DNA of 64,000 nucleotides. It comes from Nocardioides sp. LHD-245 (lineage in GTDB: Bacteria > Actinomycetota > Actinomycetes > Propionibacteriales > Nocardioidaceae). The stretch lies in contig NZ_JAVFWN010000001.1 in the NCBI RefSeq assembly GCF_030929495.1, positions 434,001 to 498,000 on the forward strand. The letters are read 5' to 3'. The translations under genes were made by a program, and so were the position numbers. A model generated the notes under the pieces. It was not told the origin of the DNA. It searched no databases and saw only the letters and a list, made by a program, of their open reading frames with translations. Below, piece after piece: positions 8,405 through 18,148 of this stretch (the first letter of the stretch is position 1; each line of letters opens with the position of its first letter).

Positions 8405-9386
8405 GGAGGGCGGCGCCGGCCCGGCCGGACTGCGGTACGACGAGCTCCACCTGCGCGGGCCGGGCGGCGCCTGGCGCCCCCTCGTCGGTGTGGCGCTGGT
8501 CGCGGTGCTCTTCTTCGCCGGGCAGTTCCTGCTCACGGCGTTCTTCGCCGTCTTCTTCCTGCTGACCTCGCGCGACACCTACGAGATCGCCGACCGGCTG
8601 GGCGGCGACCCGGTCACGCCGGCCTTCCTGGCCTACGTCAACCTGGGCTGGGCCCTCGCGATCCCGGCCGTGCTGGTCGTCGCGCTCCTGCTGCACCACC
8701 AGCGGCCGGGCCTGGTCGCGTCGGTCGTGGGGCGGCTGCGGTGGCGGTGGCTCGTCGTCTGTCTCGGCCTCGCCGTCGTCGCGCTCGCCCTCACCGTCGC
8801 CGTCTCCAGCGTGCTGCCCGACCAGGGCGCCGGCACCATCGACACGGCCGGCGGCGCGAACCCCTGGACCCCGACGGTGCGTGACTTCCTGCTCGTGGTG
8901 CTGCTGCTCACGCCGCTGCAGGCGGCGGGGGAGGAGTACGTCTTCCGCGGGTACCTCGCGCAGGCGTTCGGCGGCCTCACCGCCCGTTTCGGGTCGCGTG
9001 TGAGCGCGGCGGTCGCGGTCGGCGTACCCGCGCTGCTGTTCGCGCTCGCCCACGGTCTCGGCCAGGACGCGCCGATCTTCTTCGACCGGCTCGCCTTCGG
9101 TGTGGTGGCCGGCCTGCTGGTGATCCTGACCGGCGGCCTCGAGGCGGCCATCGCGATGCACGTCCTCAACAACTTCCTGGCCTTCGGCCTCGCCCTCGCG
9201 TTCAGCGACATGACCGAGGCACTCAACCCCACCGGCGGGAGCTGGTGGGCCGTCCCGGTCACGCTGGTGCAGTCGATCAGCTATCTGCTGCTCGCCGTCT
9301 GGGCAGCGCGCCGGCTGGGCGTCGCGAACCGCACCGGAGAGGCCGATGGCGGGGCCATTTTGGAGCCGCGCCGCGGGCTTGTGTAA
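8391..9386 (+). CDS. CPBP family intramembrane metalloprotease
   Basis: This integral membrane protein of 331 residues has the CAAX protease / bacteriocin-processing motifs: [13 protein letters not shown] (motif 1, glutamate pair and arginine), FALAHG (motif 2) and HVLNNF (motif 3). About seven or eight membrane segments flank them. The family cleaves prenylated or other membrane substrates; the substrate here is unknown. GTG 8391, overlapping the gltX end by 14 bases, was preferred over the GTG at 8364, whose nine extra residues look like gltX out-of-frame sequence. The choice is not certain. Confidence 0.88.
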   Translation: MPSAEEGGAGPAGLRYDELHLRGPGGAWRPLVGVALVAVLFFAGQFLLTAFFAVFFLLTSRDTYEIADRLGGDPVTPAFLAYVNLGWALAIPAVLVVALLLHHQRPGLVASVVGRLRWRWLVVCLGLAVVALALTVAVSSVLPDQGAGTIDTAGGANPWTPTVRDFLLVVLLLTPLQAAGEEYVFRGYLAQAFGGLTARFGSRVSAAVAVGVPALLFALAHGLGQDAPIFFDRLAFGVVAGLLVILTGGLEAAIAMHVLNNFLAFGLALAFSDMTEALNPTGGSWWAVPVTLVQSISYLLLAVWAARRLGVANRTGEADGGAILEPRRGLV

Positions 9387-9431
9387 TGTTCCGAGTCGGC
9401 CCGGTCCTCCGGGAGCGGGCCGACGCAGCAG

Positions 9432-9503
9432 TGGTCTATGGTGTAATTGGCAGCACGACTGGTTCTGGTCCAGTTAGTCTAGGTTCGAGTCCTAGTAGAC
9501 CAG
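9432..9503 (+). tRNA. tRNA-Gln (anticodon CUG)
   Basis: The 72-nt gene folds as a cloverleaf: acceptor TGGTCTA (9432-9438) pairs with TAGACCA (9496-9502), with discriminator G9503. The anticodon stem ACTGG/CCAGT encloses the loop TTCTGGT, giving anticodon CTG. The T loop is GGTTCGAGTCC. CCA is not encoded. It sits downstream of gltX. Confidence 0.96.
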
Positions 9504-9595
9504 CGAGTTCTCGCGAGAAGGCAGGAGCAGACGCCGATTTGGCGCTGCGAAAGTCGGATCGGTAGAGTTCCGCAGGTTGCTCGACAGAGCGACAT

Positions 9596-9668
9596 GCCCC
9601 CGTTGTGTAGCGGCCTAGCACGCCTGCCTCTCACGTAGGTAGCGCCGGTTCGAATCCGGTCGGGGGTA
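9596..9668 (+). tRNA. tRNA-Glu (anticodon CUC)
   Basis: This 73-nt cloverleaf has acceptor GCCCCCG (9596-9602) pairing with CGGGGGT (9661-9667, ending in a G-U pair). The anticodon stem CCTGC/GTAGG surrounds the loop CTCTCAC, giving anticodon CTC. The T arm is CCGGTTCGAATCCGG. CCA is not encoded. It lies 92 bases after tRNA-Gln, probably in one transcript. Confidence 0.96.
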
Positions 9669-9674
9669 CAGATT

Positions 9675-9702
9675 CGGGCCCGGTCCATCAGGACCGGGCC
9701 CG
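9675..9702 (+). terminator. Terminator after the tRNA pair
   Basis: A perfect 12-bp stem (CGGGCCCGGTCC at 9675-9686, GGACCGGGCCCG at 9691-9702) closes an ATCA loop, and GTTTT follows at 9708-9712. This is the closest to a classical intrinsic terminator in the window. Confidence 0.8.
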
Positions 9703-9726
9703 AGTGCGTTTTGCGAGGATGGTGCC

Positions 9727-10284
9727 GTGAGCTACGACATCACGCTGGCTGCCCGAGCCGACGGGCAGGACTGGGACGACGTCCTCGACGCGCTCGAACT
9801 GGCCGCACTCGCCGACGTCCCGCTGTCGCCGGAGGGTCGGGCCGCGGGGATGCGCGTGCTGGATCGGATCGGGGTCCGCGTCGCCGGCACCCTCGGGGGC
9901 TGGAACCGCTTCGAGCCGACTGCCGACGGCACTCTCGTCGGCACGCTCACTGCGACCGAAGGTGGGGTCCAGGTGAGCCTGCACGACGACAGCGCCTTCG
10001 TGTCGTTCCCGTACTGGGACCAGTCGGACCCGGACGCCTTCCACGCCGCGGTCGCCGCGGTGGTGCGTATCGTCGGCGAGGAGACCGGGTACGACGCGTA
10101 CGACCCCCAGACCGGTAGCGACTTCGACACGACCTTCGCCGACGCCGGCGGACTGGACCTGGTTCGTCGGCTCCGGGCAGGGGAGGAACCGGGCACCGCG
10201 CCGCGGGTGGACGTCGCCCGCGCCGTCGTGTTCGGGATCGGCGTGGCGATGGTGGGCGTGCTGGTCCTGCTGCTGCTCCGCTGA
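9727..10284 (+). CDS. Hypothetical protein with C-terminal membrane anchor
   Basis: This 185-residue protein has a soluble, acidic N-terminal region and a single C-terminal membrane helix (AVVFGIGVAMVGVLVLLLLR, about residues 165-185). It lacks a signal peptide, so it would be tail-anchored with the bulk in the cytosol. I recognise no family. It starts at GTG 9727 shortly after the tRNA terminator and converges with the phasin-like gene; only 17 bases separate their ends. Confidence 0.75.
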   Translation: MSYDITLAARADGQDWDDVLDALELAALADVPLSPEGRAAGMRVLDRIGVRVAGTLGGWNRFEPTADGTLVGTLTATEGGVQVSLHDDSAFVSFPYWDQSDPDAFHAAVAAVVRIVGEETGYDAYDPQTGSDFDTTFADAGGLDLVRRLRAGEEPGTAPRVDVARAVVFGIGVAMVGVLVLLLLR

Positions 10285-10301
10285 CCGGGACCCGTATGGG
10301 C

Positions 10302-10757
10302 TCAGCCGCCGGCCGTGGTCCTTCGCTGCGCCGACGCCCCCTTCGCCGCGCGCGTCCTCGGAGGGGTGGGCTCCGTCCCCACGATCGCGAAGATCGGTGC
10401 GGTGACCTTCTCCAGCGCTGCCACCGCCTCCGCATGCCGCTCGGCGAGCGTCGCGACCACGTCGGCGAGCTGAGCCTGGGCCTCGGCGAGCGTGTGGACG
10501 GTGTCGGCGAGCTCGCGCTGGCGGACGATGAAGTCCTGCAGCGGCTGGGCGGTCGAGCCGGCCAGACTGGTCACGGCTCCGGCCATCCCCGCGACGGCGC
10601 CGGCGAGCTCGCCGACCTGCTGGGCGAGCTCGTCGGGCCGGGTGACGCCCGTGACCGCGGTGTCGCGGACGCCCCGCAGGACATCGGTGGTGAGCTTGAG
10701 CGCCACCTGCTGGGACTTGATCAGCAGGTCCAGGGGGGTGAGCGGAGCATCGGCCAT
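10302..10757 (-). CDS. Phasin-like helical protein
   Basis: The 151-residue product is almost entirely alpha-helical with heptad-like Leu/Ala/Val spacing (for example ELAQQVGELAGAVAGMAGAV and LADTVHTLAEAQAQLADVV) and a basic C-terminal tail rich in Arg, Lys, Thr and Ala. Such proteins resemble phasins or other amphipathic helix-bundle proteins that coat granules or membranes. The assignment is from appearance, not a recognised signature. It starts at ATG 10757 and is divergent from the Ada/AlkA gene. Confidence 0.65.
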   Translation of the reverse strand: MADAPLTPLDLLIKSQQVALKLTTDVLRGVRDTAVTGVTRPDELAQQVGELAGAVAGMAGAVTSLAGSTAQPLQDFIVRQRELADTVHTLAEAQAQLADVVATLAERHAEAVAALEKVTAPIFAIVGTEPTPPRTRAAKGASAQRRTTAGG

Positions 10758-10849
10758 GCCCCCAGCGTGGCAGAACGAGAGCTGCAGGCGTGACCGTCAT
10801 GTCCGATTTCCGCGAGAGACTGTCGGTGGGGCCCGGCAGGATGGGGGAC

Positions 10850-12358
10850 ATGGAGAGCACAGTGACCGCGCCGGAGCGGCTCGACTTCGAGCACTGCTAC
10901 TCGGCCGTCCAGTCGCGCGACCGCCGCTTCGACGGTGTCTTCTACACCGCCGTCCGCTCGACCGGCATCTACTGCCGCCCGTCCTGCCCGGCACGGACGC
11001 CCGCCTCCCGCAACGTCTCCTTCCACCGCACCGCCGCGGCCGCCCAGGCGGCCGGCTATCGCGCGTGCAAGCGCTGCCTGCCCGACGCGACGCCCGGCAG
11101 CCCGGAGTGGGACGTCGCGGCCACGGTCGCCGGCCGCGCGATGCGGCTGATCGCCGATGGCGTCGTCGACCGCGAGGGTGTGGAGGGCCTGGCGGCGCGC
11201 CTCGGCTACACCTCGCGTCACCTGTCGCGACTGCTGACCAGCGAGCTCGGTGCCGGCCCGCTCGCGCTCGCCCGCACCCAGCGCGCGCAGACCGCTCGCG
11301 CGCTCGTCGAGAGCACGACGCTCGGCCTCGCCGACGTCGCGTTCGCATCCGGCTTCTCCAGCGTGCGGCAGTTCAACGACACGATGCTCGAGGTGTACGA
11401 CGCCGCGCCGAGCCAGCTGCGCAGTCGCAGGAAGCCTGCGGGCAGCCAGGTCCCGGGCGCGATCGACCTGCGCATCGCCGTGCGTACGCCGTTCCGGGGC
11501 AGTGCCCTGCTCCGCTTTCTGGCCGATCGCGCGGTGCCCGGCGTCGAGGTCGCCCAGGTCGGCGAGGACGGCGCCGGCTGGTACGCCCGCACCCTCGACC
11601 TCCCACACGGGCCGGGAGTCGCCCGGGTCGAGCTCGGCGATGTCGGGGGAGTCGGGTCGTCGTACCTGCCGCTGCGGTTGATGCTCGACGACCTGCGCGA
11701 CACCACGGCCGCGCTGGCGCGGATGCGGGCGCTGCTCGACGCCGATGCCGACCCGATCGCGGTCGACGCCCACCTCGCCGCCGATCCGCTGCTCGCCCCG
11801 CTCGTGGCGGCGCGCCCGGGGCTGCGGGTGCCGGGCCACGTCGACGGGGCCGAGGTCGCCGTCCGTGCGGTCCTCGGCCAGCAGGTCACCGTGGTCGCGG
11901 CGCGGACGGCCGCCGCCCGGCTCGTCGCCGCCCATGGCCGGCCGGTGGCGACGAGGATCGAGGGCCTCACCCATCTGTTCCCGGACGCCGCGACCGTGGC
12001 GGCGCTGGCACCCGAGGAGTTCCGGATGCCCCGCGCCCGTGGGCGGGCGCTCGTCGGGCTCTGCGCGGCGATCGCCGCGGGTGACGTCGTGCTCGACCGG
12101 GGCCCCGACCGGGGTGAGGTCCGACGCAGGCTGCTCGCGCTGTCCGGCGTCGGCCCCTGGACCGCCGACTACATCGCCCTGCGTGCGCTCGGCCACCCCG
12201 ACGTGTGGCTGCCGACCGACGTCGGGGTGCGCAACGCCCTCGCCCGGCACGGCGACGCCGACCCGAGTACCGAGATCACCCCCGAGGGATGGGCGCCCTG
12301 GCGCTCCTACGCCCTCCTTCACCTGTGGACGTCACTGTCCGAGACGCTGGAAGGATGA
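10850..12358 (+). CDS. Ada-type regulatory domain fused to AlkA DNA-3-methyladenine glycosylase
   Basis: This 502-residue protein combines three modules. An Ada N-terminal zinc domain (about residues 8-85) has GIYCRPSCP and CKRCLPDA, four cysteines of which the first can accept methyl from phosphotriesters. An AraC-type helix-turn-helix follows (about 95-185; LADVAFASGFSSVRQFN). An AlkA glycosylase domain (about 200-495) carries VLGQQVTV and the HhH-GPD segment LSGVGPWTADYIALRALG with catalytic Asp in LPTDVG. It excises alkylated purines and probably senses methylation to induce its own operon. ATG 10850, preceded by GGATGGGGG, is preferred over the upstream GTG at 10790. ogt follows seven bases later. 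Confidence 0.93.
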   Translation: MESTVTAPERLDFEHCYSAVQSRDRRFDGVFYTAVRSTGIYCRPSCPARTPASRNVSFHRTAAAAQAAGYRACKRCLPDATPGSPEWDVAATVAGRAMRLIADGVVDREGVEGLAARLGYTSRHLSRLLTSELGAGPLALARTQRAQTARALVESTTLGLADVAFASGFSSVRQFNDTMLEVYDAAPSQLRSRRKPAGSQVPGAIDLRIAVRTPFRGSALLRFLADRAVPGVEVAQVGEDGAGWYARTLDLPHGPGVARVELGDVGGVGSSYLPLRLMLDDLRDTTAALARMRALLDADADPIAVDAHLAADPLLAPLVAARPGLRVPGHVDGAEVAVRAVLGQQVTVVAARTAAARLVAAHGRPVATRIEGLTHLFPDAATVAALAPEEFRMPRARGRALVGLCAAIAAGDVVLDRGPDRGEVRRRLLALSGVGPWTADYIALRALGHPDVWLPTDVGVRNALARHGDADPSTEITPEGWAPWRSYALLHLWTSLSETLEG

Positions 12359-12365
12359 GCTGATC

Positions 12366-12848
12366 ATGTGGATCGTCATCGAATCGCCCATCGGGCCGCT
12401 ACGGATCGTCGAGCAGGCCGGCGCGATCACGGCCATCGAGTTCTCGCCGTTCCGTGACGGCACCGGGCGCCCGCTCGGCGATCGCGCCGACGACGCGCCG
12501 GTCCTCGTCGCCGCGGCGCGTCAGCTCGCCGAGTACTTCGCCGGCGACCGGACCGAGTTCGACCTGCCGCTCGCGCCGGCGGGCAGTCAGTGGCAGCGCT
12601 CGGTCTGGGCCCAGCTGCTCGGGATCGAGTACGGCGCGACCGCGTCGTACGGCGAGATCGCACTGCGCCTCGGCAAGACCAACGCCGCCTCGCGGGCGGT
12701 CGGTACCGCCAACGGGGCCAACCCGATCCCGATCGTGATCCCGTGCCACCGGGTGATCGGCGCCAACGGCACGCTCACCGGGTACGCCGGCGGGCTGGAC
12801 CGCAAGCAGCTCCTGCTCGACCTGGAACGCCAGGACGCCCTGTTCTGA
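12366..12848 (+). CDS. ogt: Methylated-DNA--protein-cysteine methyltransferase
   Basis: This 160-residue suicide repair enzyme moves the methyl group from O6-methylguanine to its own cysteine. The active site PCHRV is visible in [15 protein letters not shown], with the preceding helix-turn-helix ([13 protein letters not shown]) and the usual N-terminal beta domain. It lies in the Ada/AlkA operon with a seven-base gap and GGAAGGA before the ATG, so both repair activities are probably induced together by alkylation. Length is normal for the family. Confidence 0.96.
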   Translation: MWIVIESPIGPLRIVEQAGAITAIEFSPFRDGTGRPLGDRADDAPVLVAAARQLAEYFAGDRTEFDLPLAPAGSQWQRSVWAQLLGIEYGATASYGEIALRLGKTNAASRAVGTANGANPIPIVIPCHRVIGANGTLTGYAGGLDRKQLLLDLERQDALF

Positions 12849-12881
12849 CCGACCCGTCGCGTTCGAACGCGACGGGTCGGT
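12848..12881. terminator. Bidirectional terminator; 34-bp perfect palindrome (copy 1)
   Basis: The palindrome begins ACCGACCCGTCGCG, has centre TTCGAA, and ends CGCGACGGGTCGGT. It lies between the convergent ends of ogt and ndgR. An identical palindrome is found at 23863-23896, again between convergent genes. Confidence 0.75.
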
Positions 12882-12887
12882 GATTGC

Positions 12888-13610
12888 TCACTCCGCTGCG
12901 GCGCGGCGCAGCGACTCCGAGAGCCGCTCGGCGGCGGCGAGCACGGCAGGTGCGTGCATCCGGCCGGGCTGGCGGGAGAGGCGCTCCAGCGGACCGGAGA
13001 CCGAGACCGCGGCGATCACCTTGCCGCCGGGGGAGCGGACCGGGGCCGACACCGAGGCGACGCCCTGCTCGCGCTCGCCGACCGACTGCGCCCAGCCGCG
13101 GCGGCGGATCGCGGAGAGCTCGGCCGCGGAGAACGCCGAGTTCTGCAGACCGCGGTGGATCCGCTCCGGGTCGTCCCACGCGAGCAGCACCTGCGCGGCC
13201 GAGCCGGCGCGCATGGTGAGCTGTGAGCCGATCGGGATGGTGTCGCGCAGCCCCGAGGGCCGCTCCGCCGCGGCGACACACACGCGGTGGTCGCCCTGGC
13301 GCCGCCATAGCTGGGCGGACTCGCCCGTGATGTCGCGCAGCCGCGCGAGCACGGGCCCCGCGGTCGCGAGCAGCCGGTCCTCGCCCGCGGCGGCCGACAG
13401 CTCGGCCAGGCGCGGGCCGAGCACGAACCTGCCCTGCATGTCGCGGGCCACCAGGCGGTGGTGCTCCAGCGCGACCGCGAGCCGGTGCGCCGTCGGTCGG
13501 GCCAGGCCCGTGCCCGCCACGAGTCCGGCCAGCGTGGCCGGCCCGGACTCCAGTGCGGTGAGCACCAGGGCCGCCTTGTCGAGTACGCCGACGCCGCTCG
13601 AGTTGTCCAT
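12888..13610 (-). CDS. ndgR: IclR family regulator, NdgR-like
   Basis: The 240-residue protein has an N-terminal winged helix (about residues 8-65; [23 protein letters not shown], read as [10 protein letters not shown] and [13 protein letters not shown]) and a C-terminal IclR effector domain. It is divergent from leuC, the arrangement of NdgR (SCO5552) beside leuCD in Streptomyces, where NdgR controls leucine and other amino-acid genes (established knowledge). The ATG at 13610 was chosen over an upstream start at 13718, because the longer form would overlap the leuC start and begin with non-conserved sequence. A small inverted repeat next to the start may be its operator. Confidence 0.9.
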   Translation of the reverse strand: MDNSSGVGVLDKAALVLTALESGPATLAGLVAGTGLARPTAHRLAVALEHHRLVARDMQGRFVLGPRLAELSAAAGEDRLLATAGPVLARLRDITGESAQLWRRQGDHRVCVAAAERPSGLRDTIPIGSQLTMRAGSAAQVLLAWDDPERIHRGLQNSAFSAAELSAIRRRGWAQSVGEREQGVASVSAPVRSPGGKVIAAVSVSGPLERLSRQPGRMHAPAVLAAAERLSESLRRAAAE

Positions 13611-13660
13611 ATGGCAATACTGCCGTCTCGGATCCTGGGATGCAAGAGTAGGCTCCGTCA
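13611..13660. promoter_or_regulatory. Possible NdgR operator/promoter region between ndgR and leuC
   Basis: In the 100-bp divergent intergenic region, GGCA (13613-13616) and TGCC (13621-13624) form a small inverted repeat immediately next to the ndgR start. IclR regulators bind such short palindromes near divergent promoters. No convincing -35/-10 pair was found, so this is a weak call. Confidence 0.35.
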
Positions 13661-13710
13661 CGGTCGGTGGCAGCCGTGCCGTCGAGGAACCGAACGATGA
13701 GGAGCGAGTC

Positions 13711-15123
<1,413 letters not shown>

Positions 15124-15151
15124 AACCCCGGTACGAACGGAGATCTGAACC

Positions 15152-15751
15152 ATGGAGAAGTTCACCACCCACACCGGCGTCGGCGTCCCGCTGCGCCGCG
15201 GCAACGTCGACACCGACCAGATCATCCCGGCGGTCTACCTCAAGCGCGTGACCCGCACGGGCTTCGAGGACGGACTCTTCGCCGCGTGGCGCAACGACCC
15301 GGACTTCGTGCTCAACAACGCCGCCTACAGCTCGGGTTCCGTGCTCGTGGCCGGTCCCGACTTCGGCACCGGATCCTCGCGCGAGCACGCGGTCTGGGCG
15401 CTGCAGAACTACGGCTTCAAGGTGGTCCTGTCCTCCCGCTTCGCCGACATCTTCCGCGGCAACTCCGGCAAGGCGGGCCTGGTGGCCGGGCAGATCGACG
15501 AGAAGGTCGTCGAGCGGCTGTGGGTCTACCTCGAGGACAACCCTGGCGGCCAGATCACCGTCGACCTCGAGAGCAAGACGGTGACCACGCCGGGCGGCGA
15601 GGTCGAGGACTCCTTCGACATCGACGACTACACCCGCTGGCGCCTGCTCGAAGGCCTCGACGACATCGGCATCACGCTCGGCCACGAGGCCGACATCGCG
15701 TCGTACGAGTCCGGTCGACCGAGCTGGAAGCCGGTCACCCAGCACGCCTGA
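15152..15751 (+). CDS. leuD: 3-isopropylmalate dehydratase small subunit
   Basis: The 199-residue swivel-domain subunit pairs with LeuC to form the leucine-pathway isomerase. Characteristic stretches are [15 protein letters not shown] near the start and [15 protein letters not shown] in the middle, the substrate-binding region. Length is normal. It is the last gene of the leuCD operon and is followed by a strong hairpin. Confidence 0.97.
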   Translation: MEKFTTHTGVGVPLRRGNVDTDQIIPAVYLKRVTRTGFEDGLFAAWRNDPDFVLNNAAYSSGSVLVAGPDFGTGSSREHAVWALQNYGFKVVLSSRFADIFRGNSGKAGLVAGQIDEKVVERLWVYLEDNPGGQITVDLESKTVTTPGGEVEDSFDIDDYTRWRLLEGLDDIGITLGHEADIASYESGRPSWKPVTQHA

Positions 15752-15760
15752 AACCGCTCT

Positions 15761-15801
15761 ACGACGGGCCGATTCGCGACATCCGCGGGTCGGCCCGTCG
15801 T
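15761..15801 (+). terminator. Hairpin after leuD
   Basis: ACGACGGGCCGA (15761-15772) pairs perfectly with TCGGCCCGTCGT (15790-15801) across a 17-nt loop, ten bases after the leuD stop. There is no T tract. Confidence 0.7.
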
Positions 15802-15917
15802 CATTGCGGCATTCGCCGAGATCGCCCGTAGGGGGCTCGAGGGGCGCCGAGGACGGCCGAATGGGCCGAAATAGCGCCCAAATCACGAAAAAAGACGCAA
15901 GAACTTCGGCGTGGTGA

Positions 15918-15946
15918 TTGTGACTGTGCCTGGTAGTGCCTAGCGT
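15918..15946 (+). promoter_or_regulatory. Probable sigma-70-type promoter of hupB
   Basis: TTGTGA (15918-15923) and TAGCGT (15941-15946) are separated by 17 bases, about 80 bases upstream of the hupB start in an otherwise empty 226-bp gap after the leuD hairpin. Spacing is ideal and both hexamers are near the actinobacterial consensus. Confidence 0.55.
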
Positions 15947-16027
15947 TCCCATGAAAGGACGGCTGGGCGAGGGCTCGGCCGCATCAGCACAAGGGACGCC
16001 CAGCGCGGCGTTTCGGAAGGACAGGTA

Positions 16028-16621
16028 GTGAACAAGTCTCAGTTGATCGACGCGCTGGCCGACCGTTTCGAGGGCAGCCGCAAGGACGCGGCTCACGCAC
16101 TCGACGCGGTTCTCGACACGATCACCCGGCAGGTCGCCAAGGGCGAGAAGGTCGCCATCACCGGCTTCGGCTCCTTCGAGAAGGCCGTTCGCAACGCCCG
16201 CTGGGTCCGCAACCCGCAGACCGGCGAGCGTGTGAAGACCAAGAAGAAGTCCGTTCCGAAGTTCAGCGCCGGCGCTGACCTGAAGAACGTCGTCTCCGGT
16301 GCGAAGAAGCTCGCGCCGCTGCCGAAGCCCGCAAAGAAGGCCGCTGCTCCCGCCAAGAAGGCCGCGACCACCGCGGTCAAGAAGGCTGCCGCTCCGGCCA
16401 AGAAGGCCGCCGCTGCCGCCAAGAAGGCAGCTCCGGCCAAGAAGGCGGCTCCGGCGAAGAAGGCGCCTGCCAAGAAGGCTCCGGCCAAGAAGGCGGCTCC
16501 GGCGAAGAAGGCGCCTGCCAAGAAGGCTCCGGCCAAGAAGGCGGCTCCGGCGAAGAAGGCGCCTGCCAAGAAGGCTCCCGCCAAGAAGGCTCCGGCCAAG
16601 AAGACCGCGAAGAAGGCCTGA
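16028..16621 (+). CDS. hupB: HU-family nucleoid protein with histone H1-like tail
   Basis: This 197-residue protein has an N-terminal HU DNA-binding domain (about residues 1-92; [21 protein letters not shown] is cut here to [15 protein letters not shown]). A roughly 100-residue tail follows, built from repeated PAKKA / APAKKA units, lysine- and alanine-rich like eukaryotic histone H1. It compacts and protects chromosomal DNA; similar two-part HU proteins are known in mycobacteria (HupB) and Streptomyces (HupS). The start is GTG 16028 with GGAAGGA upstream. The tail is encoded partly by three exact 48-bp repeats, so its length could vary by slippage. Confidence 0.96.
   Translation: MNKSQLIDALADRFEGSRKDAAHALDAVLDTITRQVAKGEKVAITGFGSFEKAVRNARWVRNPQTGERVKTKKKSVPKFSAGADLKNVVSGAKKLAPLPKPAKKAAAPAKKAATTAVKKAAAPAKKAAAAAKKAAPAKKAAPAKKAPAKKAPAKKAAPAKKAPAKKAPAKKAAPAKKAPAKKAPAKKAPAKKTAKKA
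16431..16574 (+). repeat. Three exact 48-bp tandem repeats in the hupB tail
   Basis: Units at 16431-16478, 16479-16526 and 16527-16574 are identical at nucleotide level, each encoding 16 residues of the PAKKA-type tail. Exact identity at synonymous positions indicates recent expansion or ongoing homogenisation. Confidence 0.92.
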
Positions 16622-16642
16622 CGCCTGCTTCGACGATGACGC

Positions 16643-16680
16643 CGAACGGGCCGTACTCCGCAAGGAGTACGGCCCGTTCG
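16643..16680. terminator. Bidirectional terminator between hupB and cofC
   Basis: A perfect 17-bp stem (16643-16659 with 16664-16680) closes a GCAA loop, a stable GNRA-type tetraloop. It lies between the convergent ends of hupB and the cofC-like gene and directly abuts the latter's stop codon. Confidence 0.8.
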
Positions 16681-17325
16681 TCATTGCGGGAGGAGCCCGA
16701 TCGCGCGGAGCACCTCGGCCGACGATGGGCCCGTCCCCAGGGCGATGGCGGCGGCCAGTCCGTCGACGTCGTCGACGTCGCGGCGCAGGGTCGGCAGCTC
16801 GCCGGCCAGCGGCCGGGCCCCCGATCCGGCATGGGCGGCTGCGGAGCCCGGTCCGAAGCGGGGTTCGAAGTCGGCGTACTCCGCGCTGTAGAGCGTGGTT
16901 CCCGTTCCGTCGGCGTCGCGGACGAAGCACGGGCCGCGGCGGGATCTCGCATCCGCGAGTGCCGCGGCCAGGTCGGACGGAAGCAGTGCCGGCAGGTCGC
17001 CGCAGAGGGCCACGGGGCGCAGGTCCGGCCGCCGGGTGCGCAGGTACGCCGCCGCGTGCCGCAGAGCGGCGTTCAGGCCGCCTCCCGGGTCCGCGCAGGT
17101 CGCGGCGCCCCGCGCGGCCAGCCGCGTCGCGAATGCGCCGTCGTCGCTGACCACCAGGACCCCCGCGACGCCGTCGGCGCGCAGGCACGCGTCGACGACG
17201 TCGACAGCGAACGCCGCCGCGAGCCGTGCGCGGTGCTGGTCCGGCAGGGTCGACAGCCGGGACTTGCCCGTGCCCGGCGACTTCACTGGCAGCAGCACGG
17301 CGAAGGAGCCCGGATGTGTGAACAC
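16681..17325 (-). CDS. cofC: 2-phospho-L-lactate (phosphoenolpyruvate) guanylyltransferase
   Basis: This 214-residue nucleotidyltransferase-fold protein fits CofC/FbiD, which activates 2-phospholactate or PEP with GTP in cofactor F420 biosynthesis. Visible features are the N-terminal [15 protein letters not shown], the central SDDGAFA and [13 protein letters not shown], and ALCGDLPAL. The GTG at 17325 was chosen because the family begins a few residues before the LLPVK strand and longer frames add unrelated residues. It is divergent from plsC with about 70 bases between. F420 is widely used in actinobacteria, supporting the assignment. Confidence 0.88.
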   Translation of the reverse strand: MFTHPGSFAVLLPVKSPGTGKSRLSTLPDQHRARLAAAFAVDVVDACLRADGVAGVLVVSDDGAFATRLAARGAATCADPGGGLNAALRHAAAYLRTRRPDLRPVALCGDLPALLPSDLAAALADARSRRGPCFVRDADGTGTTLYSAEYADFEPRFGPGSAAAHAGSGARPLAGELPTLRRDVDDVDGLAAAIALGTGPSSAEVLRAIGLLPQ

Positions 17326-17395
17326 ACATGAATCCTCGCAGGGCCCGCGCGGACCTCGTCGTGGTGGCCCGGGGCGACCGGTAGCCTGCATTCTC

Positions 17396-18148
17396 GTGAC
17401 CGTTCGGAAGCTGCAGGAGAAGCGGGGCTGGGCCTTCGACATCGCCGTCCCCATCCTCAAGCCGGCGCTCCTGGCGGCCACCCGACGCGAGTGGATCGGC
17501 GGCGAGAACATCCCTGCCTCCGGCGGCTTCATCATCGCTCTCAACCACATCTCGCACGTCGACCCGCTGACGGCGGCGCACCTCGTCTACGACCACGGCT
17601 ACCTGCCCCGCTATCTCGCGAAGTCGGGGCTCTTCGACAACCCGGCGCTGGGCTTCTTCCTGCGTGGGGCCGGTCAGATCCCCGTCAAGCGCGAGACGAA
17701 GGACGCGGTCGGTGCCTACGCCGCGGGGGTGGAGGCGGTCCGCTCCGGCCAGTGCGTCGTCATCTATCCCGAGGCCACCATCACCCGTGATCCCGGCATG
17801 TGGCCGATGAAGGGCAAGTCGGGCGCGGCCCGGATCGCGCTCGAGACCGGCTGTCCGGTGATCCCGGTCGGACAGTGGGGGGCGCACGAGATCCTGGCGC
17901 CGTACACCAAGCGCCCGCACGTCGTCCCGCGCCGCAGGGTCGTGATGCGTGTCGGGCCGCCCGTCCGGCTCGACGACCTGCGGGCGAAGGAGCCGACGAT
18001 CGCGGTCGTCAACGAGGCCACCGACCGGATCATGACCGCGATCACCCACGAGCTCGAGCTGGTGCGCGGAGAGACCGCGCCCGCGGAGCGTTACGACATG
18101 GCCGTGCACGGCGACCGGTTCAAGAGGAACAAGAAGGCGGCGAGCTGA
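17396..18148 (+). CDS. plsC: 1-acyl-sn-glycerol-3-phosphate acyltransferase
   Basis: The 250-residue protein acylates lysophosphatidic acid to phosphatidic acid at the membrane. The acyltransferase block [10 protein letters not shown] contains the H-x4-D catalytic pair (about residue 53), and later blocks [11 protein letters not shown] and [11 protein letters not shown] follow in the expected order. The start is GTG 17396. Its stop overlaps the gpsA start by one base (TGATG), so synthesis of glycerol 3-phosphate and its acylation are linked in one operon. Confidence 0.93.
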   Translation: MTVRKLQEKRGWAFDIAVPILKPALLAATRREWIGGENIPASGGFIIALNHISHVDPLTAAHLVYDHGYLPRYLAKSGLFDNPALGFFLRGAGQIPVKRETKDAVGAYAAGVEAVRSGQCVVIYPEATITRDPGMWPMKGKSGAARIALETGCPVIPVGQWGAHEILAPYTKRPHVVPRRRVVMRVGPPVRLDDLRAKEPTIAVVNEATDRIMTAITHELELVRGETAPAERYDMAVHGDRFKRNKKAAS

